The position numbers and the translations under genes were made by a program. Shown here piece by piece: positions 38,125-47,884 of a DNA stretch of 64,000 nt (positions are counted from its first letter, which is position 1; each line of letters begins with the position of its first letter). The notes under the pieces are model-generated. The model was not told where the DNA came from. It saw only the letters and a program-made list of their open reading frames with translations, and made no database searches. Location: positions 28,633 to 92,632 of the forward strand of contig JAJCZX010000006.1 in the NCBI GenBank assembly GCA_029262195.1, written 5' to 3'. The stretch comes from Gemmatimonadota bacterium (GTDB lineage Bacteria > Gemmatimonadota > Gemmatimonadetes > Gemmatimonadales > GWC2-71-9).

Positions 38125-39163
38125 GCTCGAATACCTCCAGGGTTCGCCCTTCGCGCGGCTCAATGGGCTGCTCATTTTCTATTTTCCCACCGGACAATAA
38201 TTCGGCCGCCACTGCAATCGCGATTTCGCCGGGCAACTTGCCGCCGATGCCTGAAAGCCCGATCGGGCACTTCATTCGATTAACCAGCTGGTCGCTGTGC
38301 CCGTCAGCCAGAAGATGCTGCCGGAACCTCGCGGCTTTGGTCTTTGATCCTATAACGCCCAGATAGCCAAACTCCCCCCGAGAAAGCACCGCAGAGCAGA
38401 TTCCGTAATCGATTGGGTGTGAATGGGTCATCGCCACAAAGACCGAGTTGACGGAAAATGAGCCTATCAAATCGGAATCAGATTCCGCACCAGCGTCTGT
38501 GACGATCATCTTCACATTTTCAGCGATGTGATCCGGGAATTCGTGAACCCGTGAGTCAAGCCAAACGATGTCGCAGTCACAGTGTTGGAGCACGTTGACC
38601 AGCGCGCGTCCGACATGGCCGGCGCCGAATACGACGATTTGTGAACGGGTCCGGGCAGACCTCCCTGGCTCGACCAGTATCCAACGTCCGGCCTCGCAAA
38701 GTAATTTGGGTTCTCCAGAGTCAATGGCTTTCAGAACGGTGGTCCTGCGCGTTTCATCGCAATCCTCGTGCACCCCACGTTGGTCACGCGCATTCCATCT
38801 CGTGTCCCGCCGGGTGAGATCGTACTCCGTAATAAAAAGGGACTCGCCGGAGGTCGTTTGAGAGGCGAGTCGCTCTGGAATCCGGTCAAGCGAAAGCACT
38901 TCACATAGGATGTCAACAACTCCTCCACAGCACTGGCCGGTTCCCGGCCCCAGGGTCGTCGAAAAATGCCCGGCGTGGTCGTCACTTTGAAGTAAGGCCC
39001 GGGCAAAACCCAGTGCCTCGTACTCCAGAACACCGCCCCCTATACTCCCGTCGCTATAACTGGCTGCCACCACCATCTTGGTCCCCGCCTCGCGTGGAGC
39101 CGAACCAACCACCCGGGCTATAGTTACCAGAACAACATTCTCGTCGGCGCCGACGCGGGTCAA
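38111..39163 (-). CDS. xdhC: XdhC molybdenum-cofactor sulfuration/insertion protein
   Basis: 350 residues starting at TTG 39163. The codon overlaps the xdhB stop as TTGA and is preceded by AAGGAGG at ideal spacing, so the rare start is well supported. The N-terminal XdhC_CoxI domain has VGSAPREAGTKMVV, SIGGGVLE and GQCCGG. The C-terminal Rossmann domain has VVFGAGHVG and YLGVIGSKTK. XdhC binds molybdenum cofactor and delivers the sulfurated form to xanthine dehydrogenase. Here it may serve both XdhAB and XdhD. Confidence 0.9.
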   Translation of the reverse strand: MTRVGADENVVLVTIARVVGSAPREAGTKMVVAASYSDGSIGGGVLEYEALGFARALLQSDDHAGHFSTTLGPGTGQCCGGVVDILCEVLSLDRIPERLASQTTSGESLFITEYDLTRRDTRWNARDQRGVHEDCDETRRTTVLKAIDSGEPKLLCEAGRWILVEPGRSARTRSQIVVFGAGHVGRALVNVLQHCDCDIVWLDSRVHEFPDHIAENVKMIVTDAGAESDSDLIGSFSVNSVFVAMTHSHPIDYGICSAVLSRGEFGYLGVIGSKTKAARFRQHLLADGHSDQLVNRMKCPIGLSGIGGKLPGEIAIAVAAELLSGGKIENEQPIEPREGRTLEVFEHAKR

Positions 39164-41475
39164 AGCGCCACCTCCTTGGCAAGCTTTTCGATCGAGAGTA
39201 ACACTCGTTCGGCCGTCGCCGGTGTATCCATGGAGAGCTGAACCCGCGTTTTGCAAGTTGCGGCCACCGCGTCTCGAATGGCGAAGAACACCGAGTTCGC
39301 CAACATAAGGGGCGGCTCGCCCACCGCCTTGGAACGGTAGATGACATCCTGTTTGTTGCCCCCGGTATCCAGCAATTCCACGTTGAAGTCCGCGGGCACG
39401 TCCGCTGCCGTGGGGATCTTGTACGTTGATGGAGCATGGGTCAACAACCGACCGCCGTTGTCCCAGACAAGTTCTTCTGTCGTCAGCCAACCCATTCCCT
39501 GCACGAAACCGCCTTTGACCTGCCCGATATCGATGGCCGGATTAATGGACTTCCCTGCGTCGTGAAGAACGTCAACTCTGAGGACTTTGTTTTCCCCTGT
39601 TAGAGTATCTACAATGACTTCGGATACCGCTGCGCCATAAGCGAAATAGTAAAAAGGTTTCCCGGAGGCCGTTTCACGATCATAGTATATCTGAGGCGTA
39701 GCGTAAAAACCCGTCGACGACAGAGGTACTCGGGCATGGTACGCCAGACCGACTAGTTCTTTGAACGGTAATCCCGTCGGTCCGACGCTCACGGAATTGT
39801 TTTCAAACAACACTTCGTCTTGCGGGACCCCGAAATGATCCGCTGCGAAATCAACCAATCGGGCCTTGATTGTTTTTGCAGCAGCCTCGGCAGCCTTGCC
39901 GTTGAGGTCAGTGCCCGACGAAGCAGCTGTAGCCGAAGTGTTCGGCACTTTATCCGTTGCTGTAGCAGTGACCTTAATTTCGCCCACATCAATCTGGAAC
40001 TCCTCTGCGACTATCTGAGCGATTTTGGTAAAAAGGCCCTGCCCCATCTCGGTGCCGCCGTGATTCAAATGGACGGTCCCATCCTTGTAGATGCTGACCA
40101 GGGCGCCGGCCTGGTTAAGGTGGGATACTGTAAACGAAATTCCGAATTTTACCGGTGTAAGAGAGAGACCCTTTTTGAATAGGTCATTTTCATAATTGAA
40201 CTTTTCAACTGCGCGCCTCCTGGCACGATAATCAGACGACCGCTCCAGAGCAGGAATTAGATCATGCAGAACGTTATCAGTCACCTCCATACCGTAGGGC
40301 GTGATATTTTTTTCGTCGGTCCCGTAGAAATTCTTGCTCCGCACGTCGAGGGGATCGATACCAAGCGATGCAGCAATGTCTTCGATTACAGTCTCGATCC
40401 CCAACATTCCCTGTGGACCACCAAATCCACGGAACGCAGTATCGGAGACGGTGTTTGTCTTACAGCGGTAGGAGTTGATGGTGACGTTCTCCAGGTAATA
40501 GCAGTTGTCACTGTGGAACATGGCCCGGTCGACAATTGCCCCGGAGAGATCCGCTGAAATGCCGCAACGGGCTGCCAGATCAAACTGGACTCCGAGAATC
40601 AACCCGTCGTCGTCGAACCCAACTTCGTAGTCAATCCGAAACGCGTGCCGTTTCCCGGTAAGGACCATGTCATCATCCCGATCCAGCCTGAGGTTCACCG
40701 GCCGTTGGCAATTGTCCGCGAGAAGCGCCGCAACGCAGGCAATTGGCGTGGCCTGTACTTCTTTCCCGCCGAAGGCCCCTCCCATGCGCCGGACTTCGAC
40801 GGTGATGTCTTTCGCAGTCTTTCCCAGAACTTCGGCCACAGCTTCCTGCACCTCAGACGGGTGCTGGGTAGAGCTGTGAACCCACATATCTCCATCCTCC
40901 CCCGGTACCGCGATTGCTACCTGTCCCTCAAGGTAGAAATGATCTTGTCCGCCGGTACGGATTCTCCCTTTCAGGCAATTGGGGGCGTTAGCGATCGCCG
41001 CCGGAGCGTCTCCCCGCTTCATGGTGTGAGGCGGAAGCACGAATGATCCGCGTTCCATAGCGTCGTCGACAGTGAACACAGGTTCGAGTTCTTCGTAAAC
41101 CGCTCGCGCCTTGCGAGCTGCAACTCTAGCGTGCTCAACGGTATCCGCTGCCACAGCAAACAACGACTGCCCAACGTACTGAACACGCTCGCTGGCGAAG
41201 ATTTCATCGTCCCGGACAACGGGACCCATCGCGTTGTAGCCGGGGACATCGTGTGCACTTATCACCGCCACCACGCCGGGCGATTCGTGTACCTCGCAGA
41301 GATCAAGCTCAACGATCCGGGCGTGCGGTTTCTCGCTCATTCCGATCGCGGCAAACACCTGTCCTTCGATCACCGGTAGATCGTCAGTGTAGAGAGCTTC
41401 ACCACTCACATGTTTAGTAGCAGATTCATGGGGAATTCGTTGGCGTACACCACCTTTAATCCGCGTTTCAGTCAT
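39160..41475 (-). CDS. xdhB: Xanthine dehydrogenase, molybdopterin subunit
   Basis: 771 residues, close to the ~780 of proteobacterial XdhB. It starts MTETRIKGGVRQRIPHES, has HPSEVQEAVAEVLGK, GGAFGGKE, RGFGGPQG and the catalytic Glu in AVGEPPLM. It hydroxylates hypoxanthine to xanthine and xanthine to urate. ATG 41475 has GGGAG upstream and overlaps the xdhA end by 8 bp; the longer frame reads into xdhA and is rejected. Confidence 0.94.
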   Translation of the reverse strand: MTETRIKGGVRQRIPHESATKHVSGEALYTDDLPVIEGQVFAAIGMSEKPHARIVELDLCEVHESPGVVAVISAHDVPGYNAMGPVVRDDEIFASERVQYVGQSLFAVAADTVEHARVAARKARAVYEELEPVFTVDDAMERGSFVLPPHTMKRGDAPAAIANAPNCLKGRIRTGGQDHFYLEGQVAIAVPGEDGDMWVHSSTQHPSEVQEAVAEVLGKTAKDITVEVRRMGGAFGGKEVQATPIACVAALLADNCQRPVNLRLDRDDDMVLTGKRHAFRIDYEVGFDDDGLILGVQFDLAARCGISADLSGAIVDRAMFHSDNCYYLENVTINSYRCKTNTVSDTAFRGFGGPQGMLGIETVIEDIAASLGIDPLDVRSKNFYGTDEKNITPYGMEVTDNVLHDLIPALERSSDYRARRRAVEKFNYENDLFKKGLSLTPVKFGISFTVSHLNQAGALVSIYKDGTVHLNHGGTEMGQGLFTKIAQIVAEEFQIDVGEIKVTATATDKVPNTSATAASSGTDLNGKAAEAAAKTIKARLVDFAADHFGVPQDEVLFENNSVSVGPTGLPFKELVGLAYHARVPLSSTGFYATPQIYYDRETASGKPFYYFAYGAAVSEVIVDTLTGENKVLRVDVLHDAGKSINPAIDIGQVKGGFVQGMGWLTTEELVWDNGGRLLTHAPSTYKIPTAADVPADFNVELLDTGGNKQDVIYRSKAVGEPPLMLANSVFFAIRDAVAATCKTRVQLSMDTPATAERVLLSIEKLAKEVAL

Positions 41476-42922
41476 CACTGCTCCCCACCTGAGCGAACAC
41501 ATCAACCGATTGTCCGTTGATCTCGCGGTAAAACTTTTCGACAAGATTGCGAGCCACGAGACGCCGGTATTCAGCACTGCCCCTCATATCAGAGATCGGA
41601 GTGAAATCCTGCTCCAACGCGTCGGCAGCCTTACGAACCGTATCCATCGTCCACGGCTGGCCGAGCAGAGCCAGTTCACATTTTGGGGCACGCGCTGGCG
41701 TCGCCGACATTCCACCAAAGGCAACCCGGGCTTTCACTATCTCGTCTCCTTCGACGACCACCCCAAAGGCACCACAAACGGTCGAAATATCTTGTTCTTT
41801 TCTCTTAGATATTTTGTAAACACCGAGACGTACATCTCGTCGAATCGGGACCTTTATCGTTTCGATTATTTCCTTCTCGCCAAGAGCTGTTTTCTGGTAG
41901 TCCAGGAAAAACTCGTCAAGCGGTATGTCGCGTGTCACCGAGCCTCTGCGAACAGTTAGCGTCGCATTCAACACCAACAACGGCGGCATCGAATCTCCGA
42001 TGGGACTCGCGTTGGCGATGTTGCCTCCCAGAGTCCCGGAGTTTCGGATTTGAGTCGATGCAAACCTCTGAAAAAAAGGCCCGAGTTGGGGGAAGTGCAC
42101 GACGAGCTCCGGTACCGCGTCGGTTAGCGGGACGCAGGCCCCGATCGTCAGCGCGTCATTGCTCGATTCGATCACCCTGAGTTCTGCGATGTTTCCAAGG
42201 TAGATCACCGTCTCAAGGACGTGGTGCTGTTTGGTCACCCACAGGCCAACGTCGGTGGCACCCGCCACTAACACCGCGTTCGGATACAGCTCCTGGAATC
42301 CGTGGAGCTCCTTCAGATCGCGCGGCGCAAGAAACCGTCTGCCGTCGACATCTATTTCGAGGGGCCCGTCTTTAGTGAGGTCAGTTAAAGCGGAGTGCAC
42401 AGCTTGAGGATTGTGCGTTTCCTCGGTGCGGGGGCGTGCCAGAACGGTGGTCGCAGCTTCAATGATCGAGTCATAACCGGTGCAACGGCAAAGATTCCCG
42501 GCAAGCGCCTCCTCAATCACCGATCGCGTGGCCTCGCCATTGTTCGCGGAAAGTGCCCACAGGGACATCACAAAACCCGGTGTGCAAAAGCCACATTGGG
42601 ACCCGTGAGTTTCTACCATTGCCTGCTGCACTGCATGAAGGGAGCCATCGGTGCAACGGAGGTCTTCAACGGTGAGGAGTTGCTTCCCGTCCAGCGTAGC
42701 CAGGAACACGATACACGAGTTGATGGCACGGTAGCGGACCGAATCGCCCGTCAGTTCCCCAACGACCACTGTGCAGGCGCCACAATCTCCCTCTGCACAT
42801 CCTTCTTTCGTGCCCGTCCTGCGCGCCACAGTGCGTAAATACTGCAGCACCGTCACGGTGGGGTCCGGATTAGTGACTACTATTAACTCGGAGCCTAGGA
42901 GGAAACGGACACGGTTTCTCAT
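41468..42922 (-). CDS. xdhA: Xanthine dehydrogenase, Fe-S/FAD subunit
   Basis: 484 residues. Two 2Fe-2S clusters are visible (CAEGDCGACTVVVGE, QCGFCTPG, CRCTGYD). An FAD domain follows (LVAGATDVGLWVTKQ; QIRNSGTLGGNIANASPIGD) and then the CO-dehydrogenase-like flavoprotein C-terminus. It carries electrons from XdhB to NAD. ATG 42922 is chosen over GTG 42937. It is the first gene of the purine operon, 60 bp after the M16 peptidase gene, so the operon promoter may lie within or before that gene. Confidence 0.94.
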   Translation of the reverse strand: MRNRVRFLLGSELIVVTNPDPTVTVLQYLRTVARRTGTKEGCAEGDCGACTVVVGELTGDSVRYRAINSCIVFLATLDGKQLLTVEDLRCTDGSLHAVQQAMVETHGSQCGFCTPGFVMSLWALSANNGEATRSVIEEALAGNLCRCTGYDSIIEAATTVLARPRTEETHNPQAVHSALTDLTKDGPLEIDVDGRRFLAPRDLKELHGFQELYPNAVLVAGATDVGLWVTKQHHVLETVIYLGNIAELRVIESSNDALTIGACVPLTDAVPELVVHFPQLGPFFQRFASTQIRNSGTLGGNIANASPIGDSMPPLLVLNATLTVRRGSVTRDIPLDEFFLDYQKTALGEKEIIETIKVPIRRDVRLGVYKISKRKEQDISTVCGAFGVVVEGDEIVKARVAFGGMSATPARAPKCELALLGQPWTMDTVRKAADALEQDFTPISDMRGSAEYRRLVARNLVEKFYREINGQSVDVFAQVGSSDD

Positions 42923-42982
42923 CCCGTAACTTATCACAGGTTTCGGCGCAGGATAAGAAGGCTCCCCGCGCAGTTCACACCT

Positions 42983-45814
42983 CTAAGGCACCATGTTTTC
43001 CGGCACCAGCGAAACGATGACGTAATTGTCGGTGCGCAGAAATTCCCTGGCTACGTCCCGCATCATTTCTGGCGTTAACGAGCCCACCAATTCGTCGAAT
43101 TTGAGGATGTTCAGTGGGTCGGCATTGTATTGTTCCGCACTCAACAGTTGCCCTACCCACCAGGGGTTTTGTTCGAGATTGGTTTCGTGAGAACGCCTCT
43201 GCAGCTGCTGCACTTTGTCTCTGTCGTCAGCGGACGGGCCGTTAGCCGAAATACTGTCAATTTCGGCGAAAACGACTTCTATGAGTTCTTCAACACGATC
43301 CGGATCCGAACCGAAGCTTATCGCAATCGAGTAACCTTCCTCCGGGGCCCTGTTTATCGCGCCTCGCACGCCAACAGAATAGGTGCCGCCGAGATCCTCG
43401 CGCAGGCGTTCACGTAAACGTATTTGGAGGGCTTCGGCCATGGAGGCCAATGCGTACCTGTTTTCTCGTGAGTCATCTGCAGACATACCGGTAAACGTTA
43501 TGCGTGTCTGGCTCTGCGGCTCAACGCCGCGGCGAACCTGCTTACGGATTACTCCGGCAGGGGGTTCGACGCCTATATCAACGCCCTCTTCAATTCGACC
43601 TATCGATGGCAAACCGCCCAGGTAGGTCTCAACGAGCGGGCGGAACTGCTCGAGATCGATATTCCCTGCGAATACAAAGGTGAAGTCGGATGCATCGGCG
43701 AAACGGTCGACGTAGAAATCAAACGATTCGTCGAGGTCCATTTCGGCAAGCAACTCAAGCGTTACGGGCCGGGCCCGGTAATGCCCCTGCGTCAGAGTCG
43801 TCTGGACAGTGTCGGAAAAAGCTGCCATCGGGTCGGCACCTCGATTTTGGAAAAAACCTTCCATGCGCGTTTTGAACGACGAAAAAGCGGTTGTGTCGCG
43901 TCTCGGGGCCGTGAAATTGAGATAAATGAGCTGGAACATCGTTTCGACGTCAGACGCCGATGCGCTACCACTCACCCCCTCCGAGTAGGTCCCCACTGAT
44001 GCCGACACGCGTACTGCCTTGTCGGATAACTTCTTCTGAAGATCAATAAGATTGAACTCACCCAGCCCGCCCTGCGCCACCACCGAAGGAGCCGTCATTG
44101 CGGAAACGAAGGTTTCGTCCCCGATCAACGAACTACCCCCGGGACTGAACGACCTGAACACAATTTGATCATCCTGGAAGTCTGTCGGCTTAACGAGTAC
44201 TCGTACGCCGTTGCCCAACTCCCAGATTGTGACGCCGAGCTCGCCGATCATCGATTCCGCAACGACAGCGGACCCGGCCGGGATTTCAGCCAGAAGTGGT
44301 ATGTCGGTGGCCGCATCCTCATAAGGCTCCAACTCGTACGCTCTCATTCCGTCCAGCGCGGCCAGAAACTCGTCCTCAGCGGGCACAGGCACATCGTCGC
44401 TCTCGGGCGAGGATGCAACAATCACCCGGTTCTCTTCTACCAACCATTGCGCAGCCAGTGAATTGACCTCATCCAGTGACACCGAAGGAACGAAACGCTG
44501 GTACATCTCCCACTCCAGCTCCAATCCTGGAATCGCCTCGCCGGTCAAAAAACTGCGCCTGTATTCTGCCGCCAGGCTCCTTGAGTCGCGTTTGTCTCTC
44601 TCCGCGTAGGCCTGCTCCATGCCCCTTAGCATGGCAGATTTTTCTCGATCTAACTCAGTACTGGTAAAGCCAAATCGCTTGATACGTTCAGCCTCCTGGA
44701 GCACCGCCTCCAGGCCGGTTTCGAGACCGCCATTGGAAACCATTGCGGTCAACTGATAGATCTCGCTGGTGCGCACGAAACTACCCTGTCCCGAAAAAGC
44801 GAAGAGAAAGGGAGGGTTCGCAGACTGACCGATTTCCTGCAGCCGACTATTGAACATCGAATTGAACAAGCCTTCTACAATACTCTGGCGGTAGGCACCA
44901 ACCGTACTCGGATCACGCAGCGGCTGTTTGTAATAAACAGCCACCTGGGAATTCGAAGCTTCAGGGTCGGTTGCGAGTGCCACAAGCGTCTCTTCGTGGC
45001 CAGGCACTTCATAATACGGGCGCGGTCCGCGATTGGGGGACTCAGGAATCGACTCGAAATGCCTCCTGATCAGAGCCTCAATTTCTGCGGGATCGAAATC
45101 ACCGACTGCAACAACAGCCATCAGGTCGGGTCGATACCACTCTTTGTAGAAATCAATCAGGGTCTGGTACTCGAAAGACTGTAAGACGTCGACCGTCCCA
45201 ATCGGCAGCCTATCCGCGTACCTCGAGTTGGCAAAAATAGTGGGAAACTGTCTGTCCCTGATCCTGGCTCCCGCGCCTCTTCCAAGCCTCCACTCTTCGA
45301 CCACGACCCCGCGCTCCAGATCAATCTCCTCCTCATCCAGGGAAAGCAGGTGCGCCCAATCCTCTAGGATCTGAAAACCGGTCGCAAGAAGCTCGGCAGA
45401 GTCGGTGGGAACGCGGAGCATATACACCGTTTCGTCGAAGGATGTAAACGCGTTCACGTTAGGACCGAAGCGCATGCCGACACGCTCCAGATAATTGACC
45501 AATTCCTGTTTCTCGAAATGCTCGGTTCCGTTAAACGCCATATGCTCAAGGAGGTGGGCAAGCCCTCGTTGGTTTTCGTTTTCCAACACGGATCCCGCGT
45601 TTACAACCAGCCGCAACTCGGCCCGGTTTTCCGGTCTGCTATTGGGTCGAATGTAGTAGCGGAGGCCGTTGTCGAACGTGCCGGTTATGACACTCGAATC
45701 CAAGGGCAACGCGGCCATCGGATCGGAGAGCAGACTTTCCTGAGCGGCGACCGGTGCCACAGCCGCGAGGAGAACCAAAGCAAAGAAAGAATGAGCGCGA
45801 ACGGAATTTTTCAT
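42983..45814 (-). CDS. Exported M16-family zinc peptidase (two-half type)
   Basis: 943 residues with signal peptide ending PVAAQES. The inverted zinc motif HLLEH in LAHLLEHMAFNGTEHF, with the downstream acidic pair in DLERGVVVEEW, marks an active N-terminal M16 half. The C-terminal half (from about residue 500) is the inactive partner domain. These pitrilysin-like enzymes degrade peptides in the periplasm. ATG 45814 is preferred over the TTG 12 bases upstream. It is separated from the purine operon by 60 bp. Confidence 0.92.
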   Translation of the reverse strand: MKNSVRAHSFFALVLLAAVAPVAAQESLLSDPMAALPLDSSVITGTFDNGLRYYIRPNSRPENRAELRLVVNAGSVLENENQRGLAHLLEHMAFNGTEHFEKQELVNYLERVGMRFGPNVNAFTSFDETVYMLRVPTDSAELLATGFQILEDWAHLLSLDEEEIDLERGVVVEEWRLGRGAGARIRDRQFPTIFANSRYADRLPIGTVDVLQSFEYQTLIDFYKEWYRPDLMAVVAVGDFDPAEIEALIRRHFESIPESPNRGPRPYYEVPGHEETLVALATDPEASNSQVAVYYKQPLRDPSTVGAYRQSIVEGLFNSMFNSRLQEIGQSANPPFLFAFSGQGSFVRTSEIYQLTAMVSNGGLETGLEAVLQEAERIKRFGFTSTELDREKSAMLRGMEQAYAERDKRDSRSLAAEYRRSFLTGEAIPGLELEWEMYQRFVPSVSLDEVNSLAAQWLVEENRVIVASSPESDDVPVPAEDEFLAALDGMRAYELEPYEDAATDIPLLAEIPAGSAVVAESMIGELGVTIWELGNGVRVLVKPTDFQDDQIVFRSFSPGGSSLIGDETFVSAMTAPSVVAQGGLGEFNLIDLQKKLSDKAVRVSASVGTYSEGVSGSASASDVETMFQLIYLNFTAPRRDTTAFSSFKTRMEGFFQNRGADPMAAFSDTVQTTLTQGHYRARPVTLELLAEMDLDESFDFYVDRFADASDFTFVFAGNIDLEQFRPLVETYLGGLPSIGRIEEGVDIGVEPPAGVIRKQVRRGVEPQSQTRITFTGMSADDSRENRYALASMAEALQIRLRERLREDLGGTYSVGVRGAINRAPEEGYSIAISFGSDPDRVEELIEVVFAEIDSISANGPSADDRDKVQQLQRRSHETNLEQNPWWVGQLLSAEQYNADPLNILKFDELVGSLTPEMMRDVAREFLRTDNYVIVSLVPENMVP

Positions 45815-45917
45815 CAGGAGCCTCAAGGGGTCGGCAGTATCTCGGAAGAGCGTAACGATAAACGACCCTTTCCTTTACCGCCAGCCACCCTTTAGCGTTC
45901 CAAAAACATCCGGGCTG

Positions 45918-45940
45918 CTGCGGGCGGAGGCTCGCCGCAG
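45918..45940 (-). terminator. Possible terminator after the FG-GAP gene
   Basis: CTGCGGGCG and CGCCGCAG form an imperfect stem around GAGGCT, shortly after the FG-GAP gene stop. On the minus strand it is followed within 15 bases by a short T5 run. It would separate that gene from the M16 peptidase gene. Confidence 0.4.
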
Positions 45941-45967
45941 AGTCCGCCCACGTAGCTCTGGTGCCGG

Positions 45968-47647
45968 TTACTCAGCGCCCGAAACGATAAACATCCTGCC
46001 AGACTTCGTCCCGGCGATCGCGCTCCAGGCGGACGTAATGAGGTAATCGATCGTACCATCACCGTTTATGTCACCCATACCGGTCGTGTCAAACCCGAAC
46101 GTCTCCCCCATAACTTTACCGGTAATTTCTCTTATCAGCGACCCGTCTCGCCCGGAATAGATGTATACCTTGCCTCCAGAGGCCGCTGCGCTTTTGTGTT
46201 GCCAGGCACCAATCACGAGGTCGTCGTAGCCGTCCCCGTCTACATCGCCTGCGTCGGCCGTGCCGATACCGAAACCGTCTCCAGCCGCCTCACCGGTGAG
46301 TGTGTAAAGCCTTTCACCCGTCGCCCCGGAATGGACAAAGATCCTCCCCGTAGACGGTCCGAGGGCTCGATTCGACCAATCGGAAGCGTATACGTCCTGA
46401 ATACCATCGGCATCCACGTCACCAACAACAGAAACGAACATGCCCCCCAACCGGGCGCCGGTTTCGTCAGACTCGATAACGAACTTGGGCTCCTGTGAAA
46501 GCCGGTCATACACGTAAGTCTGACCGCCATTATTCTCCCCACCATTCGGAGCCCCGATTACAAGCAGCAGCCCGTTGTCCCCAACCCACCCATTCACGGC
46601 GTTTCCAAAGTTATCTCCGGGCCGACTACCGCGCAGCGTAAGAAGGGTCGAACCGTCTGCTCCCGAAAAAACATAGGCGGCGCCAGCGTCCTGGCCGTTG
46701 CCGTCGTTCAACGGAGATCCTACCAGAACGTCGTCGTGACCATCTCCATTGACATCCCCCACATCGGAGACCTTCCGCCCGAAATTGTCTCCAGTTCCTT
46801 CTGCGCGCAGAGTCAGTAATACACTTCCATCTCTGCCCGAGTAGACTAGCGTACGGTCTCCACCGGGCGCACCCGCGATCACGTCTGGCACATCATCAGC
46901 GTTTACGTCTCCTGCCGCCTCAATGCCGAGACCCAGGCTAAACCCGGGGTCTCCAACTGCGGTCCAGAGCAACTCCTGTGTCCTCGATGAATAGACGTAA
47001 ATCTTGCCGGCACCCTGACCCGCCTCATTGTTTGACGGCGCCGAAGTGGCGACATCGTTGATATGATCGCCATCGACGTCACCAATGTTGCGAGCTATCC
47101 AACCGAATTGATCTCCAGGTTCCTCTCCAATCCATTCCACAAGCACTGTGGCCGGTTCAACAAAGGGATCGGCGAATTCAGAGTCAGAAGGAAAGAGTGT
47201 CTTATACCGGGGATCGCTGCGGACCTCTTCCGCGTCGGGATCGGTGCCGACCTGCGTGAGGTCAAGTCGGCCCGTGTCCCTCGCACGGCCAAACCATTCG
47301 AAAGCAGCGTCCAGATCGTTCATCTTCGCGCTGGCCAGGCCTGCGTTGTACATCGCGTTGGGCGCGATTTGTGGAAAACCCACCGCAACCTCAAGGGCTT
47401 CGAGCGATGCCGCGTAATCTCCGTTTTTGAGCCGCGCCCAACCTAGCCACCCCCAGGCTCTAGCGTTCTGGTCGTTGCTAGAGGTGATTTCTTCAAGCAA
47501 CTCAATGGCGCGCGGGTAATCCTGCGCACCAAGAGCCGATCCGGCTTGCTGCATGGTGGGCCCGGCCCCCTGGGCGGCCGAATACACGGGGCTGATCAAT
47601 AAAGCCGCGACGGCGGCAACTGGTATTACATTCCTTATCGACTTCAT
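45968..47647 (-). CDS. Exported TPR plus FG-GAP/VCBS repeat protein
   Basis: 559 residues. The signal peptide ends SAAQG. Residues ~30-130 look like tetratricopeptide repeats (ARAWGWLGWARLKNGDYAAS). The rest is six or seven integrin-like FG-GAP repeats, each with a calcium-binding DxNxDGxxD loop such as DVNGDGHDD and DVDGDGYDD, and a GRDGS strand. Such beta-propellers act outside the cytoplasm in binding or adhesion. GGAAGAG precedes ATG 47647. The 237 bp to the next gene, on the other strand, should hold divergent promoters; I see nothing else in it. Confidence 0.85.
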   Translation of the reverse strand: MKSIRNVIPVAAVAALLISPVYSAAQGAGPTMQQAGSALGAQDYPRAIELLEEITSSNDQNARAWGWLGWARLKNGDYAASLEALEVAVGFPQIAPNAMYNAGLASAKMNDLDAAFEWFGRARDTGRLDLTQVGTDPDAEEVRSDPRYKTLFPSDSEFADPFVEPATVLVEWIGEEPGDQFGWIARNIGDVDGDHINDVATSAPSNNEAGQGAGKIYVYSSRTQELLWTAVGDPGFSLGLGIEAAGDVNADDVPDVIAGAPGGDRTLVYSGRDGSVLLTLRAEGTGDNFGRKVSDVGDVNGDGHDDVLVGSPLNDGNGQDAGAAYVFSGADGSTLLTLRGSRPGDNFGNAVNGWVGDNGLLLVIGAPNGGENNGGQTYVYDRLSQEPKFVIESDETGARLGGMFVSVVGDVDADGIQDVYASDWSNRALGPSTGRIFVHSGATGERLYTLTGEAAGDGFGIGTADAGDVDGDGYDDLVIGAWQHKSAAASGGKVYIYSGRDGSLIREITGKVMGETFGFDTTGMGDINGDGTIDYLITSAWSAIAGTKSGRMFIVSGAE

Positions 47648-47884
47648 CGCTCTTCCTTATGAGGGCCTGGTCTACGATTCGTTGGACAGTTACACACGAG
47701 ACCAGCGTGGGGTCCTGGCCCCGAAAATTTGGCTCTATTTGGCCCCCATAGTCATCAAGCGACCCGAGCTACGCGCGGCACTGGTCAGCCGCAGCAATCT
47801 GCTCTTAGCCCTCCAGGGATCTTTCTGACATCCTGCTTGCCCCAGGAAAAGGAACGTTTCGCCTGTTACTGCGTATATTTCCGC

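Noticed and set aside
39164..39490. Longer XdhC N-terminus
   Set aside because: The extension is the xdhB coding region read in another frame; the TTG with AAGGAGG explains the start.
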